A stretch of DNA of 64,000 nucleotides, taken from Williamsoniiplasma lucivorax ATCC 49196 (lineage in GTDB: Bacteria > Bacillota_I > Bacilli_A > Mycoplasmatales > Mycoplasmataceae). This document shows, in pieces, positions 11,066-23,437 of the stretch. Both the position numbers and the translations under genes were made by a program. The notes under the pieces are model-generated. The model saw only the letters and a list, made by a program, of their open reading frames with translations, had not been told where the DNA came from and did not search any database. Numbering within the stretch: position 1 is the first letter of the stretch; each line of letters starts with the position of its first letter. The stretch lies in the NCBI RefSeq assembly GCF_000518285.1, contig NZ_JADH01000004.1, positions 21,701 through 85,700 of the forward strand, given 5' to 3'.

Positions 11066-13998
11066 TATTTAATGACCTTAACTATTTTCAGTAAACTCGC
11101 AGAAACTTTACCTTTATACTTTTCTATTTTAACATCCAATGCCAGAACTGAACCAAGTTTAATTTTTTCTTTCACATCTTCAAATGTTGAAGCAAAGATG
11201 GTCACAGAAAGGGCGTCAGTTTCATCGGCTATTTCCATAAATGCCATATCATTTTGATTTTTATCTTTTAAAATACGGATGTTCTGGATTTCACCAATAA
11301 TTCTCGTGAAACCTTGGTTTTCTTTGATGAACTCAATGGGTAATGGTTTTAGTTTTTCATTTTCGTGTTTAATCATAGTCATTGGGTGAGTGGAAACATA
11401 AAATCCTAAAACTTCTTTTTCTTTTGCTGAAACGATTTCAGGACGATCTTTTTCTGGTTCTAAAATAGGGATTAATTCTGTGTCAATGACTAAAGAATTT
11501 TTATTGAATTCAGCAAAAGTAAAAATTTGTTCAAGATTATTTTCTAATGTTTGACGACTATATTTAAAAGCATCAAAAGCTCCAGATCAAACTAATGATT
11601 TAAAGAGATTTTTATTCAAACCTTTGCTCAACATTCTAGTCACAAAATAAAAAATTGAACTAAATAAATTTTTATCTTCTTCGTAAGTTTCTCTTAATTT
11701 TCTGACAAATTCATTGCCAATGCCTTTAATCGTAATTAAAGGTAAAAACAATAATTTTTGACTTGAATTGTAATTAAAGCTCATGTTAGCAACATTCGGA
11801 CTTTTAATCGCCACCCCTCTTTTTTTAGCATCGTTTAAATATTGGGCAGTTTTATGTTCATTTCCAATCACACCACTTAATAAAGCAGCATAAAATTCTG
11901 CTGGATATTTAGTTTTAAAATAAGCTAATCAGTAACTAATATATGAATAAGCAATGGAATGTGATTTATTAAAACCATATGAGGCAAATTTTTCAATTCA
12001 ATTTCAAATAATTTCAGCTTTCTCTGCTTGGTAATTGTTTTTGATTGCTTGTTCAATAAATTCTGCTTTTACTTCTTCCATATATTGAGCTTGCTTTTTA
12101 CCCATCGCTCTTCTGACAATGTCGGCTTTTGCTAATGAAAAATTAGCAACTTTTTGTAAAATTTGAATAACTTGTTCTTGATAAACAATAATCCCAAAAG
12201 TTGGATTTAAAATATCACCCAAGGTCGGATCAATTAAATATTTTTTTACTTTACCTTTTTTTCTTTGGATAAAGTCATCAATCATATCTTGCGGACCAGG
12301 TCTAAATAAAGCAGAAACAATCGACATATCTTCAATCGAATTGACTTGCATTTTTTTGATGACATTAGTCATTCCCGGAGATTCTAATTGAAAAATACCT
12401 GAAGTATCACCACTATTTAAAGTTTCAAAAACCTCTTTTAAATCTAAATCTATTTTGCTTAAATCAATTTTTATTTGGCGACTTCTTAAAATGTTATTTT
12501 GAATCATCTGTAAAGTTGTGAGGTTTCTTAAACCTAACAAATCCATTTTAATTAAGCCAAGAGCTTCTAAAAAATTCATATCAAATTGGGTTTGATAAAT
12601 TCCATTATGTCCGAGTTTAATTGGGAGAATATTTCTTAAATCCAAATCTGCTAAAATCACTCCAGCGGCATGTGTACTAGTTTGACGAGGTAAACCAATT
12701 AAAATTTTACCCATCTCAAAAAGTTCGGGATACTCTTTTTCGTATTGTTGTAAATAACTATTATTAGCAATCGCTGCTGCTAAATCATTTTGATAAATTA
12801 AATCAATATTTTTAGTAATGGCATTCACAATTTCTAAATTGATTTCATAAGCTCTTGCGACATCGCGAATCGCTGATTTAGCCCCAATGGTTTGAAAGGT
12901 AGAAATCGTCGCCACATTATAAGCACCATATTTATTAAATAAATATTCAACAACTTCTTCCCGACGATCATCTTGAAAATCAATGTCAATATCAGGCATC
13001 GTCGCTCGTTCAGGATTTAAAAAACGTTCAAATAATAAGTCATATTTAATTGGGTCGATTTGGGTGATTTCTAATAAAAAGGCAATTAATGAACCAGCAC
13101 TAGAACCACGACCAGGACCAACCACAATATTTTGACTGCGCGCAAAATTGACATAATCTCAAACAATTAAAAAATAATTATTGAAGTTCATTTTATCAAC
13201 AACTGTTAATTCAAATTCCAAACGATCAAGATATACTTGTCGATTGATGGTTGTTTTATTTTTCTCAAAGTGTTTCATTAAAGCTTCATGACACAACTGT
13301 TTTAAAAACACATTGGATGGTAAATTATTGGGAGTTTTAAAATTAGCAATATGATAATCTTCAATTTGGGCAAATAAAGTAAGGTTGCATGATGCTGCAA
13401 TGTTCGTAATTTTTGCAGTTTGATCAACATTGTATTTTTGTTGCATTTCTTGATCAGAAAAATAATGTTCATTTTGAACGTTAGTAATTTCTTTAATGGT
13501 TTGGTTATTTTTAATGGCAGATAAAACAACAAAATGTTCATATTCATTTTGTGCTAGATAACTAATTTTAGGAATATTTAATTGTTCAACTAATGTCGGA
13601 TATGCTTTGATAATTTCCTCATCTTCTGAAATCAAAATATTACCATCCAGTGCTTGATTGAAAATAGTTCAAAAATTTTCATCAAAATTTGTGAAAATGT
13701 TTTCCATTAATCACGTTGATAGAAAGCACAAATTTTGATAACCAATTTTATTTTTGGCATATAAAAGCGTGGTCTTATTTGTTTGTGGATTATCAATTGC
13801 TAAACCAATAATTGGTTTTAAATTATTTTCTTTAGCTTGGGTATAAAAACTAGCAACACCATACATTGAATGTTTTTCAGCATAAAACACAAAGTCAAAA
13901 TTTTGTGTTTTAGCAAAGGAAATGTAATCTTTAATTTTAATTAAAGACTCTTGAAAATTATATTCAGTTCTAACATTCAATTGTGGTGAAAATTTCAT
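11065..13998 (-). CDS. dnaE: DNA polymerase III subunit alpha (DnaE)
   Basis: A 977-residue protein. The N-terminal PHP domain occupies about 1-200. The polymerase core starts with GPGRGSSAGS near residue 294 and the catalytic PDIDIDF near 337, followed by thumb/fingers with FRPGPQDM and the GIIVYQEQV segment. The last 90 residues form an OB-fold with RIIGEIQNI. No 3'-5' exonuclease insertion is seen, separating it from PolC. The start at 13998 has an AAAGGGG ribosome site within the thiI end and follows the thiI stop by one base; an in-frame ATG at 14031 lies inside thiI and is less likely. Mollicutes carry both DnaE and PolC, with DnaE mainly on the lagging strand. Confidence 0.95.
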
Positions 13999-13999
13999 T

Positions 14000-15193
14000 T
14001 TATCCCCTTTCTTTTTTAGTGAACTCTCCATTCATTCAAACAAATTCTTCAATTAAATTATCAACTGTATGTTGCAACAATTCTTCTCAAAGTAAATCTT
14101 TTTCATTAAATTCTGCTTCGCGTAATTTGGGTTTTGTGACTGGATTTTTTGGGACAAACATTGAACAAGCGTCATCAAAAGGTAAAATGGAAGTTTCATA
14201 AGTGCCAATTTTTTTCGAGATGAGCACAATTTCTTCTTTATCATAAGTTAATAGTGGTCGTAAAATCGGCAATGTTGAGACAGTATTAATCGTATTAATT
14301 GATTCAATGGTTTGTGATGCCACTTGACCTAAAGACTCACCTGTAATCAAGGCTTTGGCGTTGATTTTAAATGCTAATTGATTAGCAATACGCATAAACA
14401 TACGACGCATGATGTTAATTTTATAACCTTCATTTGGCATATGATTTAACTCTTCAAGTAATGGAGTAAAATTACAGACAAATAAACTAAAGTGGTTGTA
14501 GTTATATTTGGCAATAATTTTGGCTAATTCAAACACTTTACCAAGTGCTTCAGCTGAAGTATGGGGCGGGGTCATAAAATGAATGAAATCGACATTCATA
14601 CCTCTTTTCATTGTTAGAAAAGAAGCCACAGGAGAATCAATCCCTCCACTCAATAATGAAATTGCTTTTCCTGAAACTCCCACTGGTAAACCTTTTAAAG
14701 CTGGGATACGTGAATCAAAAATGTCGACATGATCTTTTTTAATCACCACTTCAATTTTTAATTCTGGATGATGAACATCAACTTTTAAATGTGGGTTTGC
14801 TTTTAAAACAATGGGCGCTAATTTTTGTTTTAGTTCAGTCGATGTGACTGGATAAGCTTTGTCTTTACGATACACTTCTAATTTAAAAGTTTTAGCTTGT
14901 GAGTTTTGGGCAATTTTTAAAACAGCTTGGGTGATGTCTTCAAAATCTCATGAGGTTTTTTCAATCACAGACATCGAGTAAATTCCAAAAACATTTTGTA
15001 ATTTACTTAACACTAAATCTAAAACATTCTCTTGAACATTTAACATCAAAGAATTGTAATCTTTGATGTAAGTTACCTCTTCTTTAAATTCTTTTAATTG
15101 AAATTTAATGTTTTGAATTAATTTGTTAATAAAAACATTGCGGTTATTCCCTTTTAAAGTTAACTCTCCGTATCTAATTAAAATGTTTTTCAT
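14000..15193 (-). CDS. thiI: tRNA 4-thiouridine synthase ThiI
   Basis: A 397-residue protein: N-terminal ferredoxin-like and THUMP domains (start MKNILIRYGELTLKG) followed by a PP-loop ATP pyrophosphatase with SGGIDSP near residue 181. It makes s4U8 in tRNA, a UV sensor, using sulfur from a cysteine desulfurase. There is no C-terminal rhodanese domain, as in Bacillus subtilis. About 30 C-terminal residues after a TGA-Trp belong to it. It lies two bases after ezrA and one base before dnaE. In B. subtilis a dedicated desulfurase gene (nifZ) sits between ezrA and thiI; here it is missing, so sulfur must come from another desulfurase. Confidence 0.94.
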
Positions 15194-15195
15194 CT

Positions 15196-16965
15196 TTACC
15201 TCTTTTCTCTTTGATATTGTTTGATGGTGCTGAGCAATTGGTTAATCACTAATGCCATATCTTTGTTGTCATAGTTGGCCATGACTTGATTGAAATAAGT
15301 TTCAAAATTAATGTAATTTGCATAGCGGTCAAAATATAAAATCAAAGCTTCAGCAATTAAAGTTTGCTCAATTGCATTAATTACACTATGCCTCACTGCT
15401 AATGCCTCACTTCTTAAATTAGAAAAGCGAGCTTTAACTAGTGTAAATTCTTCTTCTGTGAACTCAAAGTTGGGTGCATGAATAATATTTTCAATCTTTA
15501 ATAACTTTTCTAAAATGTGATCATTTTGTTTACCGATATTTGTAAAGTGAACAATGCGAGCAAATTTTTTACTTAAGTTTTCATTTAAAGCTACAATTGA
15601 TTTAATTGAATTTAAATCATGTTCAATTTGATTTTTGTAAGGATTGGTTGTTTTGATTCCCCTTGTGATTTCAATCATTTTTTTATAAGTTAAAGAAAGT
15701 GTGGCAACAATTGGGATCAATTCATTTTTTAATCATGAATAATCAATTTTCTTTTTTTGAGCTAAATTAATTTTGTATGCATCATAAAGCTGCGACCACT
15801 TAGTTTCTAAAAGCGGAATTGGTGATCATATTTTTTCAAATTCCATGGCTTTGTTTAACTTAATATGTGCTTTTTCATTAGATTTTATCGCTTTAATCCC
15901 ATTGATATAGTCTTGTTTAATATCTTGAAAAATTTGGCTAATTTTATTAAAATTATTTTCAATAAACATTTTCATAATTTCTTCAAATTCAATATTGGTT
16001 TCAAAATTAATAATGACTTCTGAAATTTCTGAAAGCTCATTAAAAGCTTTCGTGTAATCTAAATTAAATACACTATTTTGAATGTTAGTTTTATAAAAAA
16101 GGAATTGATTCTCACAATTTTGAATTTTGGTTTCATTAATCACTTTTTCTTTAACTTCATACATTGTTTCAATAATATTTTTTTTAATTGCCAAAATTTT
16201 TAAAGGTAAAGTTTTATTTAAAAACTTTTCTGATGTTTCAAAAAGATCCAAAGTTCGAATTAATTGCATAATTTTGTCACTCGTTTTGTCTTGATAAACT
16301 AATGAATCACCATACATCCCCTCTTTTAATTTAATATTAATTGCAATCATGGCATTCTCAATATTTTCTAATAACCTTTTTAAAAGTTCTTGATTAAATT
16401 TCAGTGATTTATCTTTCATTTTCATCATTGCTTCTTTTTTGACTTCATTAAATACTTCACGCACTTGAATGCGGGCATCTCTTTGAATAAATTCTGTTTG
16501 CAAAATTTTATCCATTTCTTTAAACATAATATAAAGTTCTCAACTCACTTCTTTTAAATGTTTTTTCACTTCAGCTGAACGTTTTAAATTTTGCAAATTT
16601 GGTTTTTTATAATTAAAGTTTTGAAAAAAGGTAATCATATTGTTGATTTCGTTATAAAAATTATTTTCAATTAAATTTTTATAACGAACTTTTCATATTT
16701 CCACAACATGTTTTTCTTGCGCTGAACTTGTCTGGTTTTTCATCACTGTGATTGATAATCTTTTTAAACGCACTTGCACAGCATTACGAGCAATTTTGGT
16801 TGCTTCTTGATAAGCATCAATGTAATTTTTTAACATTGTTTTATAAATTCAAATCATTAAAAAAGAAGTAATTAAAATGGCTAACAAAATAAAAAAGATC
16901 ACTAATGACGTGATTTGAATGGTTGATAATCCATGCGAAATGTTTCAGCCTTTACTAAAAATCAT
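15196..16965 (-). CDS. ezrA: EzrA-like septation ring regulator
   Basis: A 589-residue protein with one N-terminal transmembrane helix (about residues 19-45, LVIFFILLAILITSFLMIW) and a long Lys/Glu/Asn-rich helical cytoplasmic part expected to form coiled coils. This is the EzrA plan (B. subtilis about 560 residues): a membrane-anchored modulator of FtsZ ring assembly. Sequence motifs are weak; the call relies on length, topology and the conserved neighbourhood thiI-ezrA-rpsD-tyrS. The ATG at 16965 lies after an AGGT site. It is the first gene of a six-gene operon down to mutM. In a wall-less cell its role may be limited to FtsZ and membrane dynamics. Confidence 0.75.
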
Positions 16966-17246
16966 TTTTACCTACTTTTCTTTTATTTAATTATATCAAC
17001 AAAGGGTGATTTTAGGGACCTTAAACGCACGCCAATGTGCATAACTTTAAGCTACAAAATTCATTTTGAATCTCCTTAATCAAGTAGAGCAAATTTTTAG
17101 TAGTAAAAACATGATTATGCATCCATGCTAATTTTGAAAATTTTTGTCTACCAAGAAAAGATATAGTGAAAAAGATTTATTTCAGATCTAACTATCCAAA
17201 ATAGTTTACCCCAACATAAAAATGCAATGATAAAAATGAATACTTA
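16966..17246. other. Divergent intergenic region between ezrA and rpsD
   Basis: No gene is seen here. A minus-strand -10 box TATAAT (plus 16990-16995) precedes ezrA at a suitable distance; the -35 is weak. The remainder is AT-rich with a small hairpin GCACGCCAATGTGC near 17031. Confidence 0.5.
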
Positions 17247-17276
17247 TTAACACCTTTGAAAAAATTGAGTTATAAT
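17247..17276 (+). promoter_or_regulatory. rpsD promoter
   Basis: The -35 is TTAACA (17247-17252), the spacer 18 bases, and the -10 is TATAAT (17271-17276). This predicts a transcript start near 17283 and a 5' leader of about 150 bases ahead of rpsD. Confidence 0.7.
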
Positions 17277-17319
17277 AAACAATGTTATTTCGATATCTGC
17301 ATCTAGATATGTTTTAAAA

Positions 17320-17387
17320 CCTGTTTATCACTTTAAAAAGTAACCCATAGCAGTCAAAGGGCGAAACGATAAACTGATTAAAGCAGG
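17320..17387 (+). promoter_or_regulatory. Structured leader upstream of rpsD, candidate S4 autoregulatory element
   Basis: The leader folds into a multibranch form. CCTG (17320-17323) pairs with CAGG (17384-17387), and TTTATC (17324-17329) pairs with GATAAA (17368-17373). Inside are a small ACTTT/AAAGT hairpin and CCC (17344-17346) pairing with GGG (17359-17361). rpsD of Firmicutes is known to be autoregulated by S4 binding its own leader, so this is the likely role here. I do not match it to a named riboswitch. The ribosome site AGGAG lies about 35 bases further downstream. Confidence 0.5.
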
Positions 17388-17432
17388 ATCTATTCAAATG
17401 TCTTTTAATAACGCCAATATAGGAGAAAAAAC

Positions 17433-18050
17433 ATGTCAAGATATACTGAATCAATATTCAAAAAATCTCGTCGTTATGGTTTCTCAATTCTTGAAAACGG
17501 AAAAGAATTTAGCAAAGGTAAAAAACGTACATCAGCTCCAGGACAACATGGTGCTAAAAAAACCAAACTTTCTGGTTATGGTACACAATTACAAGAAAAA
17601 CAAAAAGTTAAATTCATGTATGGATTAAGTGAAAGACAATTCCGTAACACATTTGCTAGAGCAAAAAAATTACAAGGTGTGACTGGAACAAACTTCTTAA
17701 TCTTATTAGAATCACGTTTAGACAACATTGTTTATCGTTTAGGATTTGCTATGACAAGACAAGGGGCAAGACAATTAGTTAACCACGGTCACATTTTAGT
17801 AAATGGTAAAAAAATTGATATTCCTTCATATACATTACAACCAAATGATGTGTTAGAAATCAAGGAATCAATGAAGAAAAACGATAAAATTGCTGAAGCA
17901 TTACAAAACAATGAATCAACAGTGGAATTTGTTAAAGTTGATAAAACTAAATTTAAAGGTACTTTTGTTAGATTACCTGAACGTCAAGAATTAAACCAAG
18001 AAATTAACGACGCATTGATCGTAGAATGATACAATCGTTTGATTAAATAG
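17433..18050 (+). CDS. rpsD: 30S ribosomal protein S4
   Basis: A 205-residue primary 16S rRNA-binding protein. It starts [18 protein letters not shown] after AGGAG. The S4 RNA-binding domain is in the middle ([20 protein letters not shown], then [18 protein letters not shown]). It ends IVEWYNRLIK, where the Trp is TGA, so the standard code loses the last seven residues. Length is standard. It is monocistronic with its own promoter and terminator, and convergent with tyrS. The tyrS-rpsD-ezrA-thiI neighbourhood matches Bacillus. Confidence 0.98.
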
Positions 18051-18099
18051 TAAAAGCACCGCATTGGTGTTTTTTCTTACTTTGGTCAACTGTGGATCA

Positions 18100-18127
18100 A
18101 AAAAAACACCATTAATGGTGTTTTTTT
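18100..18127. terminator. Bidirectional terminator between rpsD and tyrS
   Basis: A perfect palindrome with 14-base arms (seven A, ACACCATT core, seven T). It can serve rpsD from the left and tyrS from the right. A weaker hairpin, CACC-GCATT-GGTG followed by six T, lies just upstream at 18057-18075. Confidence 0.85.
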
Positions 18128-18354
18128 GTCATTCTTTTGCTCTTTTTTAACTTTTAAAGAACGTGAGAGAAAACGAAGCTTTATTAGCTATATGTATGCT
18201 CTTTAAGGTTAATAATTTTCTGGTATATAATAGCCTAAGAAAATTAAAGCAAAATAATGATATATAAATTAGGTAAATTCGGAGATGCTTCTGCATCTCA
18301 CACAAATATAATAACATTTTTAATCTATAAAACAATATTTTAATTGAGGAATGT
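18128..18354. other. Intergenic, no convincing gene
   Basis: AT-rich spacer downstream of both convergent genes. It holds a GAGATGCTTCTGCATCTC hairpin (18281-18298) and an isolated TATAAT (18226-18231) with a poor -35. Short open frames here use unlikely codons and lack ribosome sites. Confidence 0.4.
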
Positions 18355-19611
<1,257 letters not shown>

Positions 19612-19621
19612 TTTCTCTCCT

Positions 19622-20692
19622 TTAAAATTTATAGACTTTTAATCTTGTTGATTCTAGATAAGTTCTACCAACTTTAGCTTGTTTGACTCCATCAATTAAA
19701 ACAGCATCCCCAGTAAAATCAGTGCGTTTTTTAGTAATGGCTTGACCAACACCATAAATATCAACAGGAACATTTGCTTTTTCAAATTGGGCAATAACTT
19801 CAGCAGTAAAACCAGATGAAACAATAATTTTAACATGCTGATGGCCAGCAGCATCTAAACCTTTTCTAACTTCTCTAACTAAATATTGATTAACTCCATA
19901 AAGATTAGCATCAATGGGAAATTGATCTTTTTTCTGAGCTAATGTTTGATCAATTAAATTACCTGATGTATCTAAACGCACAGCATAAAGTTTTTCACCA
20001 AAATAATTAGCCACTTCCACAGCTTGAGTGACACAATCATTATTGTAATCAACTAAAGAAACTAAATTGTTATCTGGAAATGCTTGAGCAAAAGCTTTGG
20101 TCGCTTCTAAGGTATTACCATCAAAAGCTTGGATTAAAGCATGTGGCATAGTCCCACTCGGTTGAGGAATGGTTAAATCATCTTTGAAATATTCAATCGA
20201 TGCATCAGACACAAAAAATTTACATCCAGCAATGTAAGCAGAATACCCATCACTTTGTTGGTTCGCATAAAGGTCTGCACGATCATTCATATTTAAAACT
20301 GTTTTATGATTGGCAGCTTTTTGAATTTCATAAAAGTTAGTTGCAATTGAACAATTGCGACTTAAAATTCCATCAATCATCCCTTCTAATCAACCAAAGT
20401 CTTGATATAATCCTTCAATTCTCAAAACTGGTTCTAGTGGCGAAATGAGATCACCATCATTTAAAGTTCAAATTTTTAAATTTTGATAATTTGGTGAAGC
20501 AAATTTAATTAAAGCTAAAACTTCTTGGATACCAGACAACATAATATTGTCTTTTCTTTGAAATCATTGCATTGTAATTTGTTGATTGGGATGAAATGTT
20601 TTTAAAATATGCACTGTTTTTTTAAAGTAATCAGCAATATAATAACCATCTTTAATGCGGGGGTCGAATTGAAAATTATTGACGAGTTTCAT
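19622..20692 (-). CDS. pncB: Nicotinate phosphoribosyltransferase
   Basis: A 356-residue type II phosphoribosyltransferase converting nicotinate and PRPP to nicotinate mononucleotide in NAD salvage. Family signatures seen are EPVLRIEG near 110, GTMPHA near 200 (the conserved GTxxH), VRLDTSGNLIDQ near 250 and IIVSSGFT near 280. The start MKLVNNFQFDPRIKDGYYIADYF-type N-terminus is typical of the family. The ATG at 20692 has a GAGGTG site inside the end of ytpR, and the genes overlap by 17 bases. A mollicute cannot make NAD de novo, so this salvage step is expected. Confidence 0.93.
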
Positions 20693-21284
20693 AAACACCT
20701 CAAAAGCTTGCTCCAACATGTGCCTGATATGATTGATCTAAAATAATCACACCTTCTTCATTAAAGTCTTTGTCTCGGAAATTCAATTCATTAACCGAAC
20801 AAAACATGCCAACAGTCGGATAACCACGCATCATCCCGCTGTGAATTACATTTCCGTTTGGTAATCAAGTGCCATCAGTCGCCATCACAGTTAATGTCCC
20901 AACAGCCACATTTTTAGCAGCCGTCACAACATCAACAACACCATCATTGTTTTGCACTTTACATGCTTTTAATTGTGTGCCTTCAATTGGTTGGATTTCT
21001 AAAACTTGGCAAATCACGAATTGTGGAAGTTGGGTTAAAGGATAAATGTTTCTTAATTGTTGTTCAACAAAATTAATTGCTTTTCTTGTTTCACTAATTA
21101 AACCTGGGGTGAAAACAATTTCATCACTAATATTTGCAATGTTAAAGCCAGTGATTTCATCACCTGACTTGATAATTGTAATATTTCCTTTTGTTTCAAT
21201 TTCTGGATGAGAACTTGGTTTTTCTAATGTGATTAAAAGTGTATCAAATTCAACATTATAAAAAATGCCATATTTTTTTTCCAT
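20676..21284 (-). CDS. ytpR: YtpR-family tRNA-binding-domain protein
   Basis: A 202-residue protein: an N-terminal DUF4479-like part (1-90) and a C-terminal EMAP/Arc1p-type tRNA-binding OB domain (about 95-200). The latter shows VICQVLEIQPIEG, KACKVQ, VVTAAKNV and GMFCSVNEL, as in the N-terminal domain of PheT. Length equals B. subtilis YtpR. The start is the ATG at 21284 with an AGGAG site; an upstream TTG is less likely. The C-terminus, after a TGA-Trp, overlaps pncB by 17 bases. A role in tRNA or structured-RNA handling is inferred from the domain only. Confidence 0.88.
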
Positions 21285-21353
21285 TAGCAAAAACTCCTTT
21301 TTATATATAATATTGTATAATATAAATTGTACAAATTTAAAGGAAAAAGGAAA
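21285..21353. promoter_or_regulatory. Divergent promoter region ytpR / degV
   Basis: This 69-base AT-only spacer serves both strands. A plus-strand TATAAT lies at 21316-21321 and a related TATTAT reads on the minus strand. The -35 boxes are poor on both strands, so the exact promoters are uncertain. Confidence 0.45.
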
Positions 21354-22190
21354 ATGAAAATTGCGATATTAACAGATTCATCATATGGTGGTAGCTTAAA
21401 AGATTTTAAAGATCTTTACCAAGTCCCATTAATGATTACTGAAGAAAACGGAAATGGCATCCCAGATGACGAAAATTTAACAGAAGATTATTTCTATGAA
21501 CTTTTAGAAAAACAAGCTTTAAAAACTTCGTTAACAACTCCCAAAACCATGTTAGAGATGTGAGATAAATTACTGACTGAATATGATCAAATTATCTTCA
21601 TGTCACTATCAAAAGGGTTAAGTGGTCAGTTTGCAACCTTTAGAATGCTAAGTGAAACTGAAGATAAATATAAAGGAAAAGTATTTGTCGTTGACACTAA
21701 TGGTGTTTCAATTATTTTGCAACATTTAGTTAGAAATGTTGCAGTGTGAATTGCTGAAAATAAAACTGGGTTTGAAATTATGGAATTAACTTTACAAAAA
21801 CATAACAAATTCTCAGCTTTTATTATTCCTAAAAACTTAGAAACATTAAAACGTGGAGGAAGAATTACTCCTGCTGCTGCCGCTTTAGCTAAGATGCTAA
21901 AAATCACGCCAATCTTACGCTATAATGGCCAAATCGACAAACAAGGAACTGCCAGAACTTTTAAAAAAGCAGTTCTTGAAGCATTAGAACTACTTAAAAA
22001 AGAGAAGAAGGGTATCAAAGAAATTGATATCAGTTATTCTAAGATTCAAGAAGAAACATTAGAATTATTAAAGTCGCTAATTGCTAAAGAAGGCTTTACA
22101 ATTAACTTAGAAGCAAAACTACCAAAAGTAATTGCTTCACACACTGGGCCAGAAACAGTGGCCTTAGTTGCATGAGATAAAGGAGAATAA
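21354..22190 (+). CDS. DegV family protein (fatty-acid-binding, FakB-like) 1
   Basis: A 278-residue protein. The start MKIAILTDSS is the DegV signature (DxS near residues 8-10), followed by SLSKGLSG near 89 and the LKRGGRI motif near 165. The ATG at 21354 follows AAAGGAAAAAGG. DegV/FakB proteins hold a fatty acid for phosphorylation by FakA, feeding exogenous fatty acids into phospholipids. It lies one base before a second, diverged degV, so this looks like a tandem pair with different acyl specificity (inference). Both genes have several TGA-Trp. Confidence 0.92.
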
Positions 22191-22191
22191 A

Positions 22192-23049
22192 ATGAAAATA
22201 GGATTTTTAATCGATAGTTCAGCTATTATTAATACTGATGATTTTACAAAAACGCACATTGAAGTAATTCCATTACATATTACTTCTTCTGATGGAATTG
22301 ATATTTTAGATACTCCAGAAAATGTAAAAAAGATTAATTTTTGAGAATTAATTAAAAATGGTAAAGATTTCAAAACTAGCCAAGCATCTCCAGGTGAATT
22401 AGAAGTTAAATATAATGAAATGTTAACTAAATATGATCATGTGATTCATATTCCAATTCCAGGAAACTTATCATCAATGCTTTCAACAGCAATGATGGTT
22501 GCAAAAAGTGATGAATTTAAAAATAAAGTTACAGTTATTGATAACAAAACAATTCCTGCTCAAGGAATTCGTGAAATGGCTTTATATTTAGATGGACTAG
22601 TGAAACAAGAAAAATTAACAACACCAGCTGATATCGTTAAAGAATACAATGCCCAATGTCATTCAATGTACATTGCAATTGTGCCAAGTAATTTGAAAAA
22701 ACTTGCTAGTGGTGGAAGAGCGAAAACAGTTATTTCTACAGTTTTGAATATTTTGAAAACTAAAGTTTTAATTAGATGAAACGAAAAACCAGAAAAACAA
22801 GCAATCGGAAGAACAATGCATTCCATTATGCATAAAGTGATTGAAACCGTTAAAACCGAATTTAATGGCGGAAATGCTCGTGTTTACTTCTTATGTTCAC
22901 AACTAGTTAGTCAAAAATATATTGATGCTGTTAAAGAGGCTTTTGAAGAAGCTAAAATTAAATACATCACTGAACCAATTTCTGCACTCTATCCTGTGCA
23001 TGCCGGAATTGAAACAATTGGTTTCTTAGTGACTGATTTAAAATATTAA
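22192..23049 (+). CDS. DegV family protein (fatty-acid-binding, FakB-like) 2
   Basis: A 285-residue paralogue of the preceding gene. It shows MKIGFLIDSSA, the IPIPGNLSS motif near 85 (the SLSSxLSG equivalent), VIDNKTIPAQG near 117 and LKKLASGGRAK near 170. It ends GFLVTDLKY. The ribosome site is the GGAG at the end of the first degV. Unlike the first copy, the second Ser-loop reads PGNLSS rather than SKGLSG, which may change ligand choice. It is followed directly by a terminator. Confidence 0.9.
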
Positions 23050-23051
23050 AA

Positions 23052-23078
23052 AACAACTTTTAAAAAAGTCGTTTTTTT
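23052..23078 (+). terminator. Terminator of the degV pair
   Basis: The arms AACAACTTTT and AAAAGTCGTT (one mismatch) are followed by a run of seven T. It begins right after the degV stop codon. Confidence 0.75.
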
Positions 23079-23087
23079 ATTTGCTAT

Positions 23088-23162
23088 TGGCAGGGGTGAA
23101 AAGAATCGAACTCTCAACACGCGGTTTTGGAGACCACTGTTCTACCATTGAACTACACCCCT
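23088..23162 (-). tRNA. tRNA-Trp (anticodon CCA)
   Basis: On the minus strand a full cloverleaf is readable, with acceptor AGGGGTG/CACCCCT, discriminator G and encoded CCA (plus 23088-23090). The anticodon loop is CTCCAAA and the T loop contains GTTCGATTC. It reads UGG. It is paired with the TCA-anticodon gene 38 bases away. Confidence 0.95.
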
Positions 23163-23200
23163 AAATAAATAAATCGCACAAATGCGCGATAGTTTTAAAT

Positions 23201-23276
23201 TGGCAGGGGCAACAAGACTTGAACTCGTGACACTCGGTTTTGAAGACCGATGTTCTACCAACTGAACTATGCCCCT
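23201..23276 (-). tRNA. tRNA-Trp (anticodon TCA, reads UGA)
   Basis: The acceptor AGGGGCA pairs with TGCCCCT, with discriminator G and encoded CCA. The anticodon loop CTTCAAA gives anticodon TCA, which decodes UGA as Trp. This is the direct basis for using genetic code 4 in the window. It is transcribed first of the tandem pair. A short hairpin (ATCGC ... GCGAT) lies between the two tRNA genes. Confidence 0.96.
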
Positions 23277-23341
23277 ATAATAGTTGTCAAAAGACTTTTT
23301 AATTATAGCAATCAGTCCTTAATAAGGCAAGATGAAGATTT

Positions 23342-23372
23342 AAAAAAAGCTATTTCGCATTTGAAATAGCTT
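23342..23372 (-). terminator. Terminator after fur
   Basis: The 10-base arms AAGCTATTTC and GAAATAGCTT flank a 6-base loop. On the minus strand the stem is followed by a T-run (plus-strand A-run 23342-23348). It ends the acpP-fur transcript. Confidence 0.88.
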
Positions 23373-23437
23373 ACTCAAAGTTGATATGATTACTCTTGAC
23401 AAACGATAACATTGTGATTGTCATACTTTTATTTTTA

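Noticed and set aside
13999..14031. Upstream ATG (MESSLKKKGDK) as dnaE start
   Set aside because: It would overlap thiI by 32 bases; the ATG at 13998 has a better ribosome site and gives the family N-terminus.
18147..18335. Short minus-strand open frame downstream of tyrS
   Set aside because: No ribosome site, hydrophobic low-complexity product, and it lies between terminators.
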